Shown one piece after another: positions 1 to 9,956 of a DNA stretch of 64,000 bases. The notes beneath the pieces are model-generated. The model was not told where the DNA came from. It was given only the letters and a program-made list of their open reading frames with translations, and did not search any database. Location of the stretch: NCBI RefSeq assembly GCF_000092045.1, contig NC_007765.1, positions 124,001-188,000 on the forward strand, given 5' to 3'. Origin of the DNA: Rhizobium etli CFN 42. Its GTDB lineage: Bacteria > Pseudomonadota > Alphaproteobacteria > Rhizobiales > Rhizobiaceae. Each line of letters starts with the position of its first letter. Within the stretch, counting starts at the first letter, position 1. A program made the position numbers and the translations under genes.

Positions 1-1931
1 ATAAGCAGGAGAGCGAAAGCGGTCGAAAGAGCGTTACGCGCAAGGGCCTCTGGACAGCGGTAGCAGCTTACCTTGCATACTCTTTCACGGACTATCTTTT
101 TATCGGTGATGTAGTCCAGTACACAATCGCCGGCCGCTTGGCGGTGGGCCTCAGTGCGCTCTGCGTGCTCGAACTGTTGCTCTGTCGTAAAGCAAAGGCC
201 GATACGGTCGATATGGCCGCGGCGGTGGCCGTGTTAGCAGCTTATCTTGTCTGGCTTCTGACCGGGCAGATGACCACGGTCAGGGACGCGTTCTCATATT
301 ATATGGTTTTTGGCGCGATCTTTATGATGAGCGTCAACTTGTTCTTCAGTTTCCGTTTTCCGGTTGCTCTTGTCGCCTCCGCCACGAACGTGCTCATCTT
401 CATCGGCGCCCTCTGTCTGTTCGCGCCCATGTTGCTACTGCACAAGCTGATCCTCGGCGCGTTCTGCATTTCCTGCTTTATTTTTACTTCTTACGTGAAC
501 CTTCAGCTCAATAGAGAGCGCTACAAAGTGTTCCTAAATGCTCTTGAAGCTCGTTTGCAGCAAGCTGCTGCCGACGAGAGGGGCAAGGCTCTTTTGCACC
601 TGTCAAACACGGACGCGTTGACTGGCCTGGAAAATCGCCGGGCAATCGATCAACATCTGCGTGAGCATTGGCAACTCTGGCAGGACCATAGGGCGCCCTT
701 TGCCGTCCTGCTTATCGATGTCGATTATTTCAAACGCTATAACGACTGTTACGGCCATCAAGAAGGTGACCGGTGCCTTGTCGCTGTCTCCCAGATTCTC
801 CAAAGCGTGGCCTCGTCCTGGGGCTCGATCATCGGGCGATACGGGGGTGAGGAATTCCTTGTAGTCACACCAATGCCAGATTTGGAAAGAGCGACCGACC
901 TCGCAGAAGCAATGTGTGCTGCGGTACGGGCATTGGCCTGGCCACACGAGCACCGGCGAGACGGGACCACTGTCATCACCGTCAGTGTCGGCTTATCTTA
1001 TACGCGGGACGAGACCAAGCAGGTCGATAAGGTCATCTATGAAGCTGATCGCGCACTTTACGCCGCCAAGGCGACGGGTCGCGACAACCTTGTGGTCTTC
1101 GATCCTGAAGACCCGCAGAGTAGTGATGACAGCGAGGATATAGCTGCGATCCTGAAGATCGCACTCGAACACGGCCTTGTCTCCCTCGTCTATCAGCCGA
1201 TCCGCAACGTCCAGACGGGCGAGACCGACGCTGTTGAAGCTTTGATGCGCTTGAGGATGTTGGACGGAACGCCGGTATCGCCTGCCATATTCATACCAAT
1301 TGCGGAAAGGACAGGGTCGATCATTGAACTAGGCCGATGGGCAATTCGCACGGTATGCCGAGACCTCTTGGCAACCAACCTGGTGCAAGTTGCCAGCGTC
1401 AATGTTTCGCCGATTGAACTTCAGATGCCAGGTTTCGCCAAGTATGTCGCAGCAACACTAGCGGAATTCAATGTGACGGGCGCTCGGCTTGCTTTCGAAA
1501 TTACCGAAGGAATGGAGCTGGAAATCGACCAGGATGTGGTTCGTTGCATTAGCGACCTGAGAAAGCTTGGCGCTCAAGTCTGGCTTGACGACTTTGGTAC
1601 GGGGTTCGCCGGGCTCTCCTGGCTTCGCCTCATAGAATTCGACACCATCAAGATCGACCGATCCTTCCTCCATGACTGCAGCACGGAAAGAGGCAAAAGG
1701 ATGTTGCTTGACATCATCAGCCTGCTACGCAACCGCGGTGTGAGAATTCTCATTGAAGGCGTCGAGACCATCGAACATCAGCGGCTGATGCAGCAGTACG
1801 GAATCAACCAGATCCAGGGCTATTACATTGGACGGCCCGCGCCGGCAGCGCAGCTTGAAGCTGATAACGTGCTGCCGTTCAGCATAGCCAGAAACCTTGA
1901 TTCCAAACGTCAGTTTCGGAATGGCCTATAG
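1..1931 (+). CDS. Membrane-anchored GGDEF-EAL cyclic-di-GMP protein (5' end outside window)
   Basis: The reading frame is open from the first bases of the window, so the N terminus is missing; the TTG at 138 is only an internal possible start. The visible N-terminal part is several hydrophobic segments, followed by a GGDEF domain with an intact GGEEF signature (bases 843-857) and an EAL domain with its EAL motif (1236-1244) and a DDFGTG motif. These families make and degrade cyclic di-GMP at the membrane. The residues just before GGEEF (S-W-G-S) lack the RxxD inhibitory site, so product inhibition of the cyclase half is unlikely if it is active. Both active sites look intact, so the direction of net activity cannot be inferred. 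The N-terminal input is unidentified. Confidence 0.93.
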   Translation, partial: KQESESGRKSVTRKGLWTAVAAYLAYSFTDYLFIGDVVQYTIAGRLAVGLSALCVLELLLCRKAKADTVDMAAAVAVLAAYLVWLLTGQMTTVRDAFSYYMVFGAIFMMSVNLFFSFRFPVALVASATNVLIFIGALCLFAPMLLLHKLILGAFCISCFIFTSYVNLQLNRERYKVFLNALEARLQQAAADERGKALLHLSNTDALTGLENRRAIDQHLREHWQLWQDHRAPFAVLLIDVDYFKRYNDCYGHQEGDRCLVAVSQILQSVASSWGSIIGRYGGEEFLVVTPMPDLERATDLAEAMCAAVRALAWPHEHRRDGTTVITVSVGLSYTRDETKQVDKVIYEADRALYAAKATGRDNLVVFDPEDPQSSDDSEDIAAILKIALEHGLVSLVYQPIRNVQTGETDAVEALMRLRMLDGTPVSPAIFIPIAERTGSIIELGRWAIRTVCRDLLATNLVQVASVNVSPIELQMPGFAKYVAATLAEFNVTGARLAFEITEGMELEIDQDVVRCISDLRKLGAQVWLDDFGTGFAGLSWLRLIEFDTIKIDRSFLHDCSTERGKRMLLDIISLLRNRGVRILIEGVETIEHQRLMQQYGINQIQGYYIGRPAPAAQLEADNVLPFSIARNLDSKRQFRNGL

Positions 1932-2202
1932 GGTCCTCCGGCGTGCACCAGCTGCAGCTGTGCTTTGTGCTTCCGGGTCCGGCGGTAGCGGATCTGAAGC
2001 TCGCCGCCTTCGTCACGCTCGATTTCAGCTGAGACGCCGAACACATCGGCGATGAGACTTGCAGTCAGCACCTCCGCCGGGGAGGCCGGTCGCCACGATC
2101 CGACCGGCATACATGATTTTGCCCCCTGCTTGCCAAAAAACCACAATTGCCCCACTTAGTTCACACATCCGCCCTCGGCATTAAGAATTGGATCAAGACT
2201 GA
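1932..2202. other. Intergenic stretch with a weak ParB-like relic
   Basis: No convincing gene is seen. A minus-strand frame (about 2155 to 1910) encodes a short segment faintly resembling the C-terminal end of ParB-like proteins (GGELQIRYRR), but it has no start context or full domain. It may be decayed DNA. The promoter of the following protease gene must lie here, but no clear -35/-10 pair stands out. Confidence 0.25.
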
Positions 2203-4319
2203 ATGCGCATTGCCTACGTTTTTCTCGCTGCGTTTCTTGCACTCGCACAATCCGCATATGCTGAGGTCGCAGCGCCGCCTGTTTTGAAGCCGTTGACGCG
2301 GCAGGCGCAGGCGGCGGAGCTGAGCGCGCAGTTTCTGTCGCGCTATAGCTACAAGCCGGTTCCGCTCGATGATGCCTTGTCCGGCAGGGTCATGGATCAG
2401 TTCATCAAGTCGCTGGATCCCGACCGCATGCTCTTCCTGCAGGCCGATATCGACAAGTTCATGGCTGATCGCAGCGAGATCGACGATGCCATCGAGCGGC
2501 AGGACTTGAAGATTCCATTTGCGATCTTCAACGCCTATCAGCAGCGCGTCGTCGACCGGATGACCTATGCCCGCAGTCTGCTGAAGCAGGGCTTCGATTT
2601 CACCGGGCGGGAAGATTATGCGGTGCTGCGCGAGAAAGCGCCTGGCCGCAATCGGAAGCCGAGAGCAATGATCTTTGGCGCAAGCGCGTCAAAAACGACT
2701 GGCTGCGGCTGAAGCTCGGCGGCAAGAACGATGCGGCCATTCGCGAAACGCTCGACAAACGCTATGAAAACACGCTTGAGCGCGTTTACAAGTTCAAGAG
2801 CGACGATGTTTTCCAGTCGTTCATGGATGCCTATTCAAACTCGATTGACCCGCATACCGATTATTTCGGGGCGGCCGCTTCGGCCGATTTCAATGTCTCT
2901 ATGAAGCTTTCGCTGTTCGGCATCGGTGCGGTGCTGCAGGAGCGCGACGACTATACGACGATCCGCGAGCTCGTGCCCGGCGGGCCGGCGCAACTTTCCG
3001 GCAAGCTTGCGGTCGGAGACCGCATCACCGGCGTCGGCCAGGGCAAGGACGGGCCGATCAAGGAAGTGGTGGGCACGCGCCTCGATGAAGTCGTGCAGAT
3101 GATCCGCGGCAAGAAGGGCACCGTCGTGCGCCTGGATATTCTGCCCGCGGATGCCGGCGCCGATGCCACCCATCGCGTCGTCAGCCTGGTGCGCGATAAG
3201 ATCAGCCTCGACAAGCAGGCCGCCAAGAAGAGCGTGCTGTCGGTGAAGGCGGGCGATGCCACGCGCAAGATCGGCATCATCACGCTGCCGGTCTTCTATG
3301 AGGATTTCGAAGCCAAGAACAAGGGCGACAAGGACTACAAGAGCGCCAGCCGCGATGTCGCCAAGCTGCTCGATGAGCTCAGCCAGGAAAAGGTCGACGG
3401 CGTTCTCATCGATCTGCGCAACAATGGCGGCGGTTCGCTTGATGAGGCGATCGATCTCACCGGCCTCTTCATCGGCAAGGGCCCGGTCGTTCAGCAGCGC
3501 GCCGGCAACGGCAAGATCGAGGTCAAGAGCGCCGACCGGACAACGCCTGCATGGACAGGTCCCTTGGGGGTTCTGATCAACCGCGGCTCGGCCTCGGCTT
3601 CGGAGATCTTTGCCGCGGCGATCCAGGATTACGGCCGCGGCGTGATCATCGGCGAACCCAGTTTCGGCAAGGGCACGGTTCAGACGGTCGTCGATCTCGA
3701 CCAGGTGGTTCACAACAGCAAACCCGAATTCGGGGAGCTGAAGGTGACGATCGCTCAGTTCTTCCGGATCAACGGCGGCACGACGCAGCTGCGCGGTGTT
3801 ACCCCCGATATCAGCCTGCCGGGATTGTCGGATCTGGCGAACTTCGGCGAGACCAGCTATGACAATGCCCTGCCGTGGGCGGAGATCAAGCCGGCGAAAT
3901 ATGCGCCGGAAGGCGATATTACGGCCTTGCTGCCGGCCCTTCAGAGCCGCCACGATGCGCGGGTCAAGGGCGATCAGGACTTCCAGCGTCTGCTGCAGGA
4001 CATCGCCGATCTGAAGGCGCAGCGCGAGAAGGGCGTCGTTTCCCTGAACGAAGCCGAACGCCGCAAGGAAGCGGCCGCCCGCGAGGCGCGGTTCAAGGCG
4101 CGGGCCGAAGCCGGCGATGGCGAAGATCTTGCAGGCGACGATGGCCTGCAGGCGGACGAGCGCAGCCTGAGCGCCGATATCGCCATGGAAAATGCCCGCA
4201 AAAAGGCCAAGGACGTCCTGCTCGACGAGGCCGCCGCCATTGTCGGGGACGAAGCGGATTTGCAGCGCGGCGCTGTAGAGGCAGCCACGAAGCAGCCGGG
4301 AAAGACGGAGCAGAAATAG
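2203..4319 (+). pseudogene. prc: Tail-specific periplasmic protease (Prc/Ctp, S41), interrupted by a one-base frameshift
   Basis: Two consecutive frames together make one full-length Prc of about 705 residues. The first part (2203 to about 2640) has a signal peptide and the Prc N-terminal domain, ending in REKAP. The second frame resumes at TGG (2643) with WPQSEAE and runs through the PDZ, S41 and C-terminal domains to 4319. E. coli Prc has the corresponding KAPWP, so one C appears to be missing from a CC(C) run at 2641-2642. Catalytic Ser (GSASASEIFAAA) and Lys (GEPSFGKGTVQ) are both present. The rest of the frame is undamaged, which suggests a recent mutation or an assembly error. Prc normally degrades misfolded or tagged periplasmic proteins and processes lipoproteins. 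Confidence 0.9.
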
Positions 4320-4512
4320 GCGTAACCCGGCGCCGATAAACCTTACTGTCTCGCTTGGAACGCTTTACCCCGTTGATAATGCGAGATGTCCGTGAGGACA
4401 GTTCGAATCTGCTCAACTGCAATCCAGTCTTGGGGGTGAATTGGAGCGGAAGCTTTATTACCCCATCGATCTGCTCATCCCAGCCGCCTGCATCGCGGTG
4501 GTATCGTTTGCT

Positions 4513-4866
4513 TCATGCTGTTTTCTCTTCCAGTATGCTGACGGGTCGATCCCACTGGATGAGCACGACACAGCCGGTGTCGCTCCAGACCGAGTGCTCG
4601 GTACCGGCTGCGTTGACGATGTAGCTGCCGCGGCCGTAATTGCCGGCTTCATCCGATTGCACTCCGTCGAGCACGAGGATGGTTTCCAGCCCCTCATGCC
4701 GATGGCGGGGAACGCCAGCCCCGGCCTCGTATTTCAGGAGCGCCACGCCGGGCTGGTCGCCCTCGAAGGGCCGGATCCAGTGGATCGTCACCTGATCGCG
4801 GAAGGGGGCGAAGTGCAGATCCCTCCAGCCGCCTGATGTGAGCAATTCGCGGGTGGTTTCAGGCAT
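4513..4866 (-). CDS. ChrR-like cupin domain protein
   Basis: A small (about 117 residue) single-cupin protein with the metal-binding pattern PRHRHEGLE and a downstream GTEHSVW. The start chosen is the ATG at 4866, which overlaps the end of the upstream hydrolase gene by 8 bases; an in-frame start at 4896 is less likely. It is the last gene of the biuret-type operon. Its role is unknown: cupins of this type bind metal and may be enzymes or small-molecule sensors, and linkage suggests a job in ureide or biuret metabolism. It has no anti-sigma domain, so it is not a full ChrR. Confidence 0.8.
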   Translation of the reverse strand: MPETTRELLTSGGWRDLHFAPFRDQVTIHWIRPFEGDQPGVALLKYEAGAGVPRHRHEGLETILVLDGVQSDEAGNYGRGSYIVNAAGTEHSVWSDTGCVVLIQWDRPVSILEEKTA

Positions 4867-5527
4867 GGGCGATGCTTTCCAATATGTCGTTGACATGAGC
4901 CGTCCAGCCGACGATTGCGCCCTGGGCGCGGATCATGGCGATGGCTGCGGCCTTGAACTCCGGAAAATAGCTTTCCGTGGCCTCCTCGGCGAGGAGGCAT
5001 TCATAGCCGCGGTCGTTGGCCTCACGCATGGTGGTCTGCACGCAGACTTCGGTCGTCACGCCTGCGAAAACCAGCTGTTTGATACCCTTCTGCTGCAGCA
5101 CTTCGTCGAGCTCGGTCGCAAAAAAGGCGCCCTTGCCCGGTTTTTCGATGACGACCTCGCCTTTGACCGGAGCAAGCTCCGGCAGAATTGCGGTGCCGGG
5201 CTCGCCGGAGATCAGGATGCGGCCCATGGGGCCTACATCGCCGATCCTGAGTGTAGGATTGCCGCGGTCGCGTTTCGCCGGCGGCAGATCCGAAAGATCG
5301 GGCCGATGGCATTCCATCGTGTGAATGACCGGCAGCCCGGCATAACGAAAGCCATGGATGAGTCGTTTGACATCGGGCACGATCCTGGTGATGCGGCTGA
5401 CATCATTGCCGAGGCTGGCGCCGAAGCCGCCCGGCTCGGCGAAATCACGCTGCATGTCGATGACGATCAGCGCGAGCTGGTCGTGCTTCACCGGGAAGGC
5501 GAAGGGTTCTGCCTTGATCTCCGCCAT
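4859..5527 (-). CDS. Isochorismatase-like cysteine hydrolase, candidate triuret hydrolase
   Basis: This 222-residue cysteine hydrolase has the family triad D24 (VIDMQRDF), K129 (EKPGKGAF) and C162 ([17 protein letters not shown]). It is a clear paralogue of the biuret hydrolase two genes upstream. The start codon overlaps the stop of the ABC ATPase by one base (TGATG), indicating translational coupling. Triuret hydrolase TrtA is a paralogue of BiuH known to cluster with it, so hydrolysis of triuret towards biuret is the best guess. Guanylurea hydrolase belongs to the same broad family and would feed the guanidine operon, so it is a real alternative. Substrate cannot be decided from sequence alone. 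Confidence 0.82.
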   Translation of the reverse strand: MAEIKAEPFAFPVKHDQLALIVIDMQRDFAEPGGFGASLGNDVSRITRIVPDVKRLIHGFRYAGLPVIHTMECHRPDLSDLPPAKRDRGNPTLRIGDVGPMGRILISGEPGTAILPELAPVKGEVVIEKPGKGAFFATELDEVLQQKGIKQLVFAGVTTEVCVQTTMREANDRGYECLLAEEATESYFPEFKAAAIAMIRAQGAIVGWTAHVNDILESIAHA

Positions 5528-7077
5528 CAGTGATGCCCCGCCATATGGGCGCCGATCACGCCGATGTCGGCTGAGCGCGCCGGCGTTTCGTAGACCAGCC
5601 TACCTTCGGAAATCACCATGATCCGATCGGACATCTCGAGCAGCTCGTCGAGGTCCTCGGAGAGCAGCAACACGGCAGCGCCAGCGTTGCGCGCTTTCAT
5701 GATGCGGGCGCGGATTTCGGCGACGGCCGAGAAATCGAGGCCGAAGCACGGGTTCGAGACGATCAGCAGATCCACCTTGCCGGTCAGTTCGCGGGCAAGC
5801 ACGGCGCGCTGCACATTGCCGCCGGAAAGTGCCGCGATCGGCGAGGCAGACGAGGCCGTCTTCACCTTGAAGTCGGAAATCAGCGCCGCGGCGCGCTTCC
5901 TCATCTTGCCCTTGTTCAGCCAGATCGCGTCCTTGCCGTCTACCTTGAGGTCAAACGTTCGAAAGGCGAGATTTTCGCTGACCGTCATGCGCGGCGCACA
6001 GGCATTCTGTAGCGGCTCCTCGGGAATAAAACGGACATTGTTCTTGCGCGTCTCCGGCCGTGTCGCGCGATAGGCGTCGCCGTTGACGATAACGCGGCCG
6101 GTCTCCGTCGGGCGCTGGCCGGCGAGGATTTCGGTCAATTCCTTCTGGCCATTGCCTGATATTCCGGCGATGCCGACGATCTCGCCGGCGTGAACCATGA
6201 GCTCGTCGATTTCGATGGTCTTGAGACCCGAGCGGTCAGGCGCCCTGACCTGCTCGACCTTGAGGACGGGCTTGACGCTCTGCGGGGTGGGAACGCGGCT
6301 GTCGAGTTCGGCGAGCTTGACGTCGCCGATCATCATCGTCGCCATCTCGGTCGTGGAGACTTCCCCGACTTTTCCAGAGCCGACAAGCTTGCCGCGCCGC
6401 AGGATCGAGACGGCATTGGCAAACTTCGTCACCTCATGGAACTTGTGGGAGATCATCAGCACGGTCAGTTCGCCGCGCTCCGTCATCCCGCGCACGAGGC
6501 CGAGCATCTCGTCGGCTTCTGTGGGCGTCAGCACCGAGGTCGGCTCGTCGAGGACCAGAAAGGAGCGGCCGAGATAGAGCTGCTTGACGATCTCGAGCTT
6601 CTGTTTCTCGCCGGCGGCCAGTTCGCTCACCGGGCGATCCAGCGGGATCTGGAAGGGCATGCGCTCCATAAAGGCGGCGAGATCCTTCCGCTCCTTCGCC
6701 CAGTTGATGACAGCAGGCACTTCGGCGCGGCTGATGACGAGGTTTTCAGCACCCGTCAGCGACGGCACCAGCGTGAAGTGCTGATAGACCATGCCGAGGC
6801 CATAGGCCGCCGCGTCCCTGGGCGATGCGATTGCCACTTCGCGACCATCGACGGAGAGCGAGCCCGCTGTCGCGTGATAGAAACCCATGATGCATTTGAC
6901 GAGCGTCGACTTGCCGGCGCCGTTCTCGCCGAGCAGCGCATGGAAACTACCGGCTGGCACCTTGATCGAGACATGGTCAAGCGCGGTGAAGCTGCCGAAG
7001 CGCATCGTCATGTCCATAGTATCGATGCCGACGGCCTTGCCGGCCTGCGGGAGTGGCGTGTCGCGGATCGTGCTCAT
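5527..7077 (-). CDS. ABC importer ATPase, double-cassette, BMP/nucleoside-type
   Basis: The gene encodes 516 residues with two ATPase cassettes. The first has Walker [10 protein letters not shown] (50-58) and signature LAAGEKQK; the second has signature LSGGN and the degenerate Walker B (VSNPCFGLD) typical of the RbsA/YufO class. The start at 7077 overlaps the biuret hydrolase stop by four bases (ATGA). The frame stays open further upstream, but that part is the shadow of the hydrolase gene. With the two permeases and the BMP-type binding protein it forms an importer. Placement between two ureide hydrolases suggests it brings in biuret, triuret or a similar compound rather than nucleosides. 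Confidence 0.93.
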   Translation of the reverse strand: MSTIRDTPLPQAGKAVGIDTMDMTMRFGSFTALDHVSIKVPAGSFHALLGENGAGKSTLVKCIMGFYHATAGSLSVDGREVAIASPRDAAAYGLGMVYQHFTLVPSLTGAENLVISRAEVPAVINWAKERKDLAAFMERMPFQIPLDRPVSELAAGEKQKLEIVKQLYLGRSFLVLDEPTSVLTPTEADEMLGLVRGMTERGELTVLMISHKFHEVTKFANAVSILRRGKLVGSGKVGEVSTTEMATMMIGDVKLAELDSRVPTPQSVKPVLKVEQVRAPDRSGLKTIEIDELMVHAGEIVGIAGISGNGQKELTEILAGQRPTETGRVIVNGDAYRATRPETRKNNVRFIPEEPLQNACAPRMTVSENLAFRTFDLKVDGKDAIWLNKGKMRKRAAALISDFKVKTASSASPIAALSGGNVQRAVLARELTGKVDLLIVSNPCFGLDFSAVAEIRARIMKARNAGAAVLLLSEDLDELLEMSDRIMVISEGRLVYETPARSADIGVIGAHMAGHH

Positions 7078-7775
7078 GGCAGCTGGCTCACGAGCGTTGC
7101 GGAATTGGAGACGGAGCCGAAGACGCCGCCCTGCATCTTCACCATCTTGATGGCAGCGAGGTGGTTGCCGTAATCGGTCGCGCCGCAGCAGTCGTCCAGC
7201 AGCAAGCATTCGAAGCCGCGGTCGTTCGCCTCGCGCATTGTGGTGGAAACGCAGACGTCGGTGGTGATCCCGGTCAGGATGATGTTCTCGATGCGCTTCT
7301 GGTTGAGGATCAGCTCCAGGTCGGTGGCGCAAAACGAGCCCTTGCCGGGCTTATCGATGATCGTCTCGCCTTCGATCGGGTAGAGTTCAGGAATGATGTC
7401 CCAGCCGGGTTCGCCGCGTGTGAGGATGCGTCCGCACGGGCCAGGATCGCCGATGCCTGCGCCAATGCGCTGTGAACGCCAGCGCTTGTTGGCCGGCAGG
7501 TCGGCGAGATCGGGGCGATGACCCTCGCGGGTGTGGATGATGTGATAGCCCTTGGCGCGCATGGCGGCCAGCACGCGCTTGATCGGTTCGATCGGCGCCT
7601 GAACCAGCGACAAGTCGTACCCCATGTGGTCGACGTAACCGCCCTTGCCGCAGAAATCGGTCTGCATGTCGATGATGATGAGGGCCGTATTGTCCGGGCG
7701 CAGGGCGCCGTTATAGGGCCAGGGATAGGGATCGGCGTCGATATAATGTCCTTTGGTCTCGACCATGGCGTCCAT
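7074..7775 (-). CDS. biuH: Biuret amidohydrolase
   Basis: A 233-residue cysteine hydrolase that hydrolyses biuret to allophanate and ammonia. The catalytic residues stand at D36 (IIIDMQTDF), K142 (IDKPGKGSF) and C175 ([17 protein letters not shown]), the same numbers as in the characterised BiuH of R. leguminosarum bv. viciae 3841, and the N terminus ([19 protein letters not shown]) matches that protein as I remember it. Its stop overlaps the start of the ABC ATPase, and 104 bases separate it from the permease gene upstream. Allophanate must then be handled by the hydrolase encoded at 12365-14176, since none is in this operon. Confidence 0.93.
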   Translation of the reverse strand: MDAMVETKGHYIDADPYPWPYNGALRPDNTALIIIDMQTDFCGKGGYVDHMGYDLSLVQAPIEPIKRVLAAMRAKGYHIIHTREGHRPDLADLPANKRWRSQRIGAGIGDPGPCGRILTRGEPGWDIIPELYPIEGETIIDKPGKGSFCATDLELILNQKRIENIILTGITTDVCVSTTMREANDRGFECLLLDDCCGATDYGNHLAAIKMVKMQGGVFGSVSNSATLVSQLP

Positions 7776-7879
7776 CGTCTTCTTCTCCTATTCACCCGCA
7801 AGTTTGAATGTTTTGCTGCCGCGGTTCGACCGTTTCGATCCGTTCAATGCGCCGCGGTTGGACATCAGCTGCTCCCGCC

Positions 7880-8806
7880 TCACTTCGTCAGCGAGATCGC
7901 CCCCGGCGCACCGGCAAGCGAACGTGTCGGTGAGGAGGTCGTGATCATGATGACGAGGGTGAGCACGTAGGGCGCGGCATAGAAGAGATAATAGCCCTGG
8001 GTCACGCCGATCGATTGCAACGCCGGCCCGAGCGCACCGGCGCCGCCGAATAGCAGCGCGGCGAGGAAGCAGCCGATCGGGTTCCAGCGGGCGAAGATGA
8101 CGAGTGCGACGGCCATCAGGCCTTGGCCTGAAGAAATGCCCTCGTTCCACGATCCGGGATAATAGAGCGACAGGTAGGCGCCGCCGATCGCCGCTAGCGA
8201 CCCGCCGACGGCGGTGGCCAGCAGGCGCACCCGATCGGGATTGATGCCCATGGCGCGCGCCGCATCCGTGCTGTCACCGACGACGCGCAGGATGAGGCCC
8301 AGCCGCGTATTCCGGAAGGCCCACCAGAGGGTGAAGGCCAGCAAGGCCCCAATGATGAAGAGAACATTGATGTTCAGCGCTGCCTGGATCTGCGGCAGGC
8401 TCGACCAGAAGCCGAAGGGAATCGACGGCAGATGCGGCGCTGCAGGCTGAATGAAGGACTTGCCGAGGAAGAAGGCGAGGCCCAGGCCGAACTGCATCAT
8501 GGCGATGCCGATCGCGATGTCGTTCACCTTCGGCCATTTGCAGATCCAGCCGTGAACGAGACCGAAGATGGCGCCGGTCGCCATGGCGGCGAGCACGCCC
8601 AGCCAGGGCGAGTTGGTCATGACGGCCACGGCGTAGGCCGTCATCGCACCGAAGACGAGCGTCCCTTCCAGGCCGAGATTGATGCGGCCGGAGCGCTCGG
8701 TGATCGTCTCGCCGAGGCTGACGAAGATGAAGGGGGTGGAAACGCGGATGGCGCCCGCCAGGATCGCGAGCGGCACGCCCCAGATGCCGATGCCCGTCTC
8801 TTCCAT
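7880..8806 (-). CDS. ABC importer permease (NupQ/YufQ-like)
   Basis: A 308-residue polytopic membrane protein with the BPD_transp_2 pattern, including the ERSGRINLGLEGT segment characteristic of the smaller permease of BMP-type importers. Its start shares one base with the stop of the larger permease gene (TGATG), so the two are translated as a pair. It forms half of the inner-membrane channel of the putative ureide importer. Confidence 0.9.
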   Translation of the reverse strand: MEETGIGIWGVPLAILAGAIRVSTPFIFVSLGETITERSGRINLGLEGTLVFGAMTAYAVAVMTNSPWLGVLAAMATGAIFGLVHGWICKWPKVNDIAIGIAMMQFGLGLAFFLGKSFIQPAAPHLPSIPFGFWSSLPQIQAALNINVLFIIGALLAFTLWWAFRNTRLGLILRVVGDSTDAARAMGINPDRVRLLATAVGGSLAAIGGAYLSLYYPGSWNEGISSGQGLMAVALVIFARWNPIGCFLAALLFGGAGALGPALQSIGVTQGYYLFYAAPYVLTLVIMITTSSPTRSLAGAPGAISLTK

Positions 8807-9936
8807 CAGAGGCTCCTTTTCCAGAGGTCGGGATTGAAGATCTTGAAGCGCCCGTAGAAGGTCTCGCAGAAGAGGATGATGATGAAGAGCGTACCCTGCA
8901 GCACCAGCACCGTGGCATCGGGCAGGCCCATGCGGCGCTGGATGAGGCCGCCGGAAGCATCTATGCCCCCGAGCAGGATCGCGACCGGGATGATCGCAAG
9001 CGGATTATGGCGGGCGAGGAAGGCGACGAGGATGCCGGTATAGCCATAACCCGCGGCGAGCGAGGCATTGGCGCTCCCCTGGACGGCGACGACCTCGATC
9101 ATGCCGGCAAGACCTGCGAAACTGCCGGCGATCGCGGTGAAGCCGGCGATCAGCCTGCCGACCGGCAAGCCTTGGATCTGGGCGGCCCGCACGTTTCCGC
9201 CGGCGATGCGGGCGGCGAAACCGAAGCTCGTCACCTCGATCAGGATCGAGGAGAGGATGCAGGCGAGGATGCCGATCACGAGGCCCCAATGCACATCCAT
9301 GCCGGGAATGTTGCCGAGCATGTATTCGGGCGGCAGCGGCTTGGTCGAGGGCTTGTTGAGACTGGCCGGATCGCGTAGCGGCCCCTCGACGAACTGGTTC
9401 ATCAGGGCAATGGCGATATAGGAGAGCAGCAGCGAAGAAATGGTCTCGTTGACGCCGCGGTAATGGCGCAGGAAGCCTGCAAAGCCGATCCAGATGCCAC
9501 CGACGACCATGGCGGCAATCGCCATCAGAATAAGAATGGGAAACGCGGGGGCCGCGCCGCCAAGCGGCATGGCCATGGCTGCGGCGGCAACGCCGCCCAG
9601 CACGACCGCTCCTTCCCCGCCGATGATGACGAGACCGAGGCGGGCGGGCAGGGCGACGCAGAGTGCCGTCAGGAGAAGGGGTGCGGCACGGCTTAAGCTG
9701 TTCTGCACCGAAAACCAGCTGCCGAAGCCGCCGGTATACATGAGCTGGAAGAGCATGGCCGGCGATTTGCCGATCGCCAGGATGAAGAGGGAGAAGAGCC
9801 CGAGCCCGATCAGGATGGCCGCAAGGCCGATGGCCACAGGTTCCGCCCTGCGCGCGATCCATTCGAGCAGGGGACGCAGCGCGGTGGGATCGTCGGAAGC
9901 GACTGATATCGCGGGATGATTGGCCTGAACGGTCAT
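8806..9936 (-). CDS. ABC importer permease (NupP/YufP-like)
   Basis: A 376-residue polytopic permease starting at the ATG at 9936; the frame stays open upstream but is non-coding there. It has an N-terminal hydrophilic stretch, a long series of membrane segments and a YRGVNETISSLLLSYIA motif typical of the larger permease of BMP-type importers. It sits 20 bases after the binding-protein gene and overlaps the next permease by one base. Confidence 0.9.
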   Translation of the reverse strand: MTVQANHPAISVASDDPTALRPLLEWIARRAEPVAIGLAAILIGLGLFSLFILAIGKSPAMLFQLMYTGGFGSWFSVQNSLSRAAPLLLTALCVALPARLGLVIIGGEGAVVLGGVAAAAMAMPLGGAAPAFPILILMAIAAMVVGGIWIGFAGFLRHYRGVNETISSLLLSYIAIALMNQFVEGPLRDPASLNKPSTKPLPPEYMLGNIPGMDVHWGLVIGILACILSSILIEVTSFGFAARIAGGNVRAAQIQGLPVGRLIAGFTAIAGSFAGLAGMIEVVAVQGSANASLAAGYGYTGILVAFLARHNPLAIIPVAILLGGIDASGGLIQRRMGLPDATVLVLQGTLFIIILFCETFYGRFKIFNPDLWKRSL

Positions 9937-9956
9937 GCGCTTCTCCCTCACGCGGT

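Noticed and set aside
1910..2155. Minus-strand frame resembling a ParB C-terminal end
   Set aside because: Only about 15 residues look ParB-like, there is no DNA-binding domain, and part overlaps the GGDEF-EAL gene end. Kept only as a note on the intergenic region.
2835..3953. Long minus-strand open frame opposite the Prc gene
   Set aside because: It lies wholly antisense to a well-conserved S41/PDZ protein and its translation is low-complexity Ala/Asp/Leu typical of antisense frames in GC-rich DNA.
4380..4425. tRNA-like TTCGAATC segment after the Prc gene
   Set aside because: A T-loop-like sequence is present, but its stem pairs poorly and no acceptor, D or anticodon arm can be built around it.
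5527..7332. Extending the ABC ATPase start up to 7332
   Set aside because: The extra 85 residues are Arg/His-rich and antisense-like in frame with the biuret hydrolase gene; the ATGA overlap at 7074-7077 gives a natural start.
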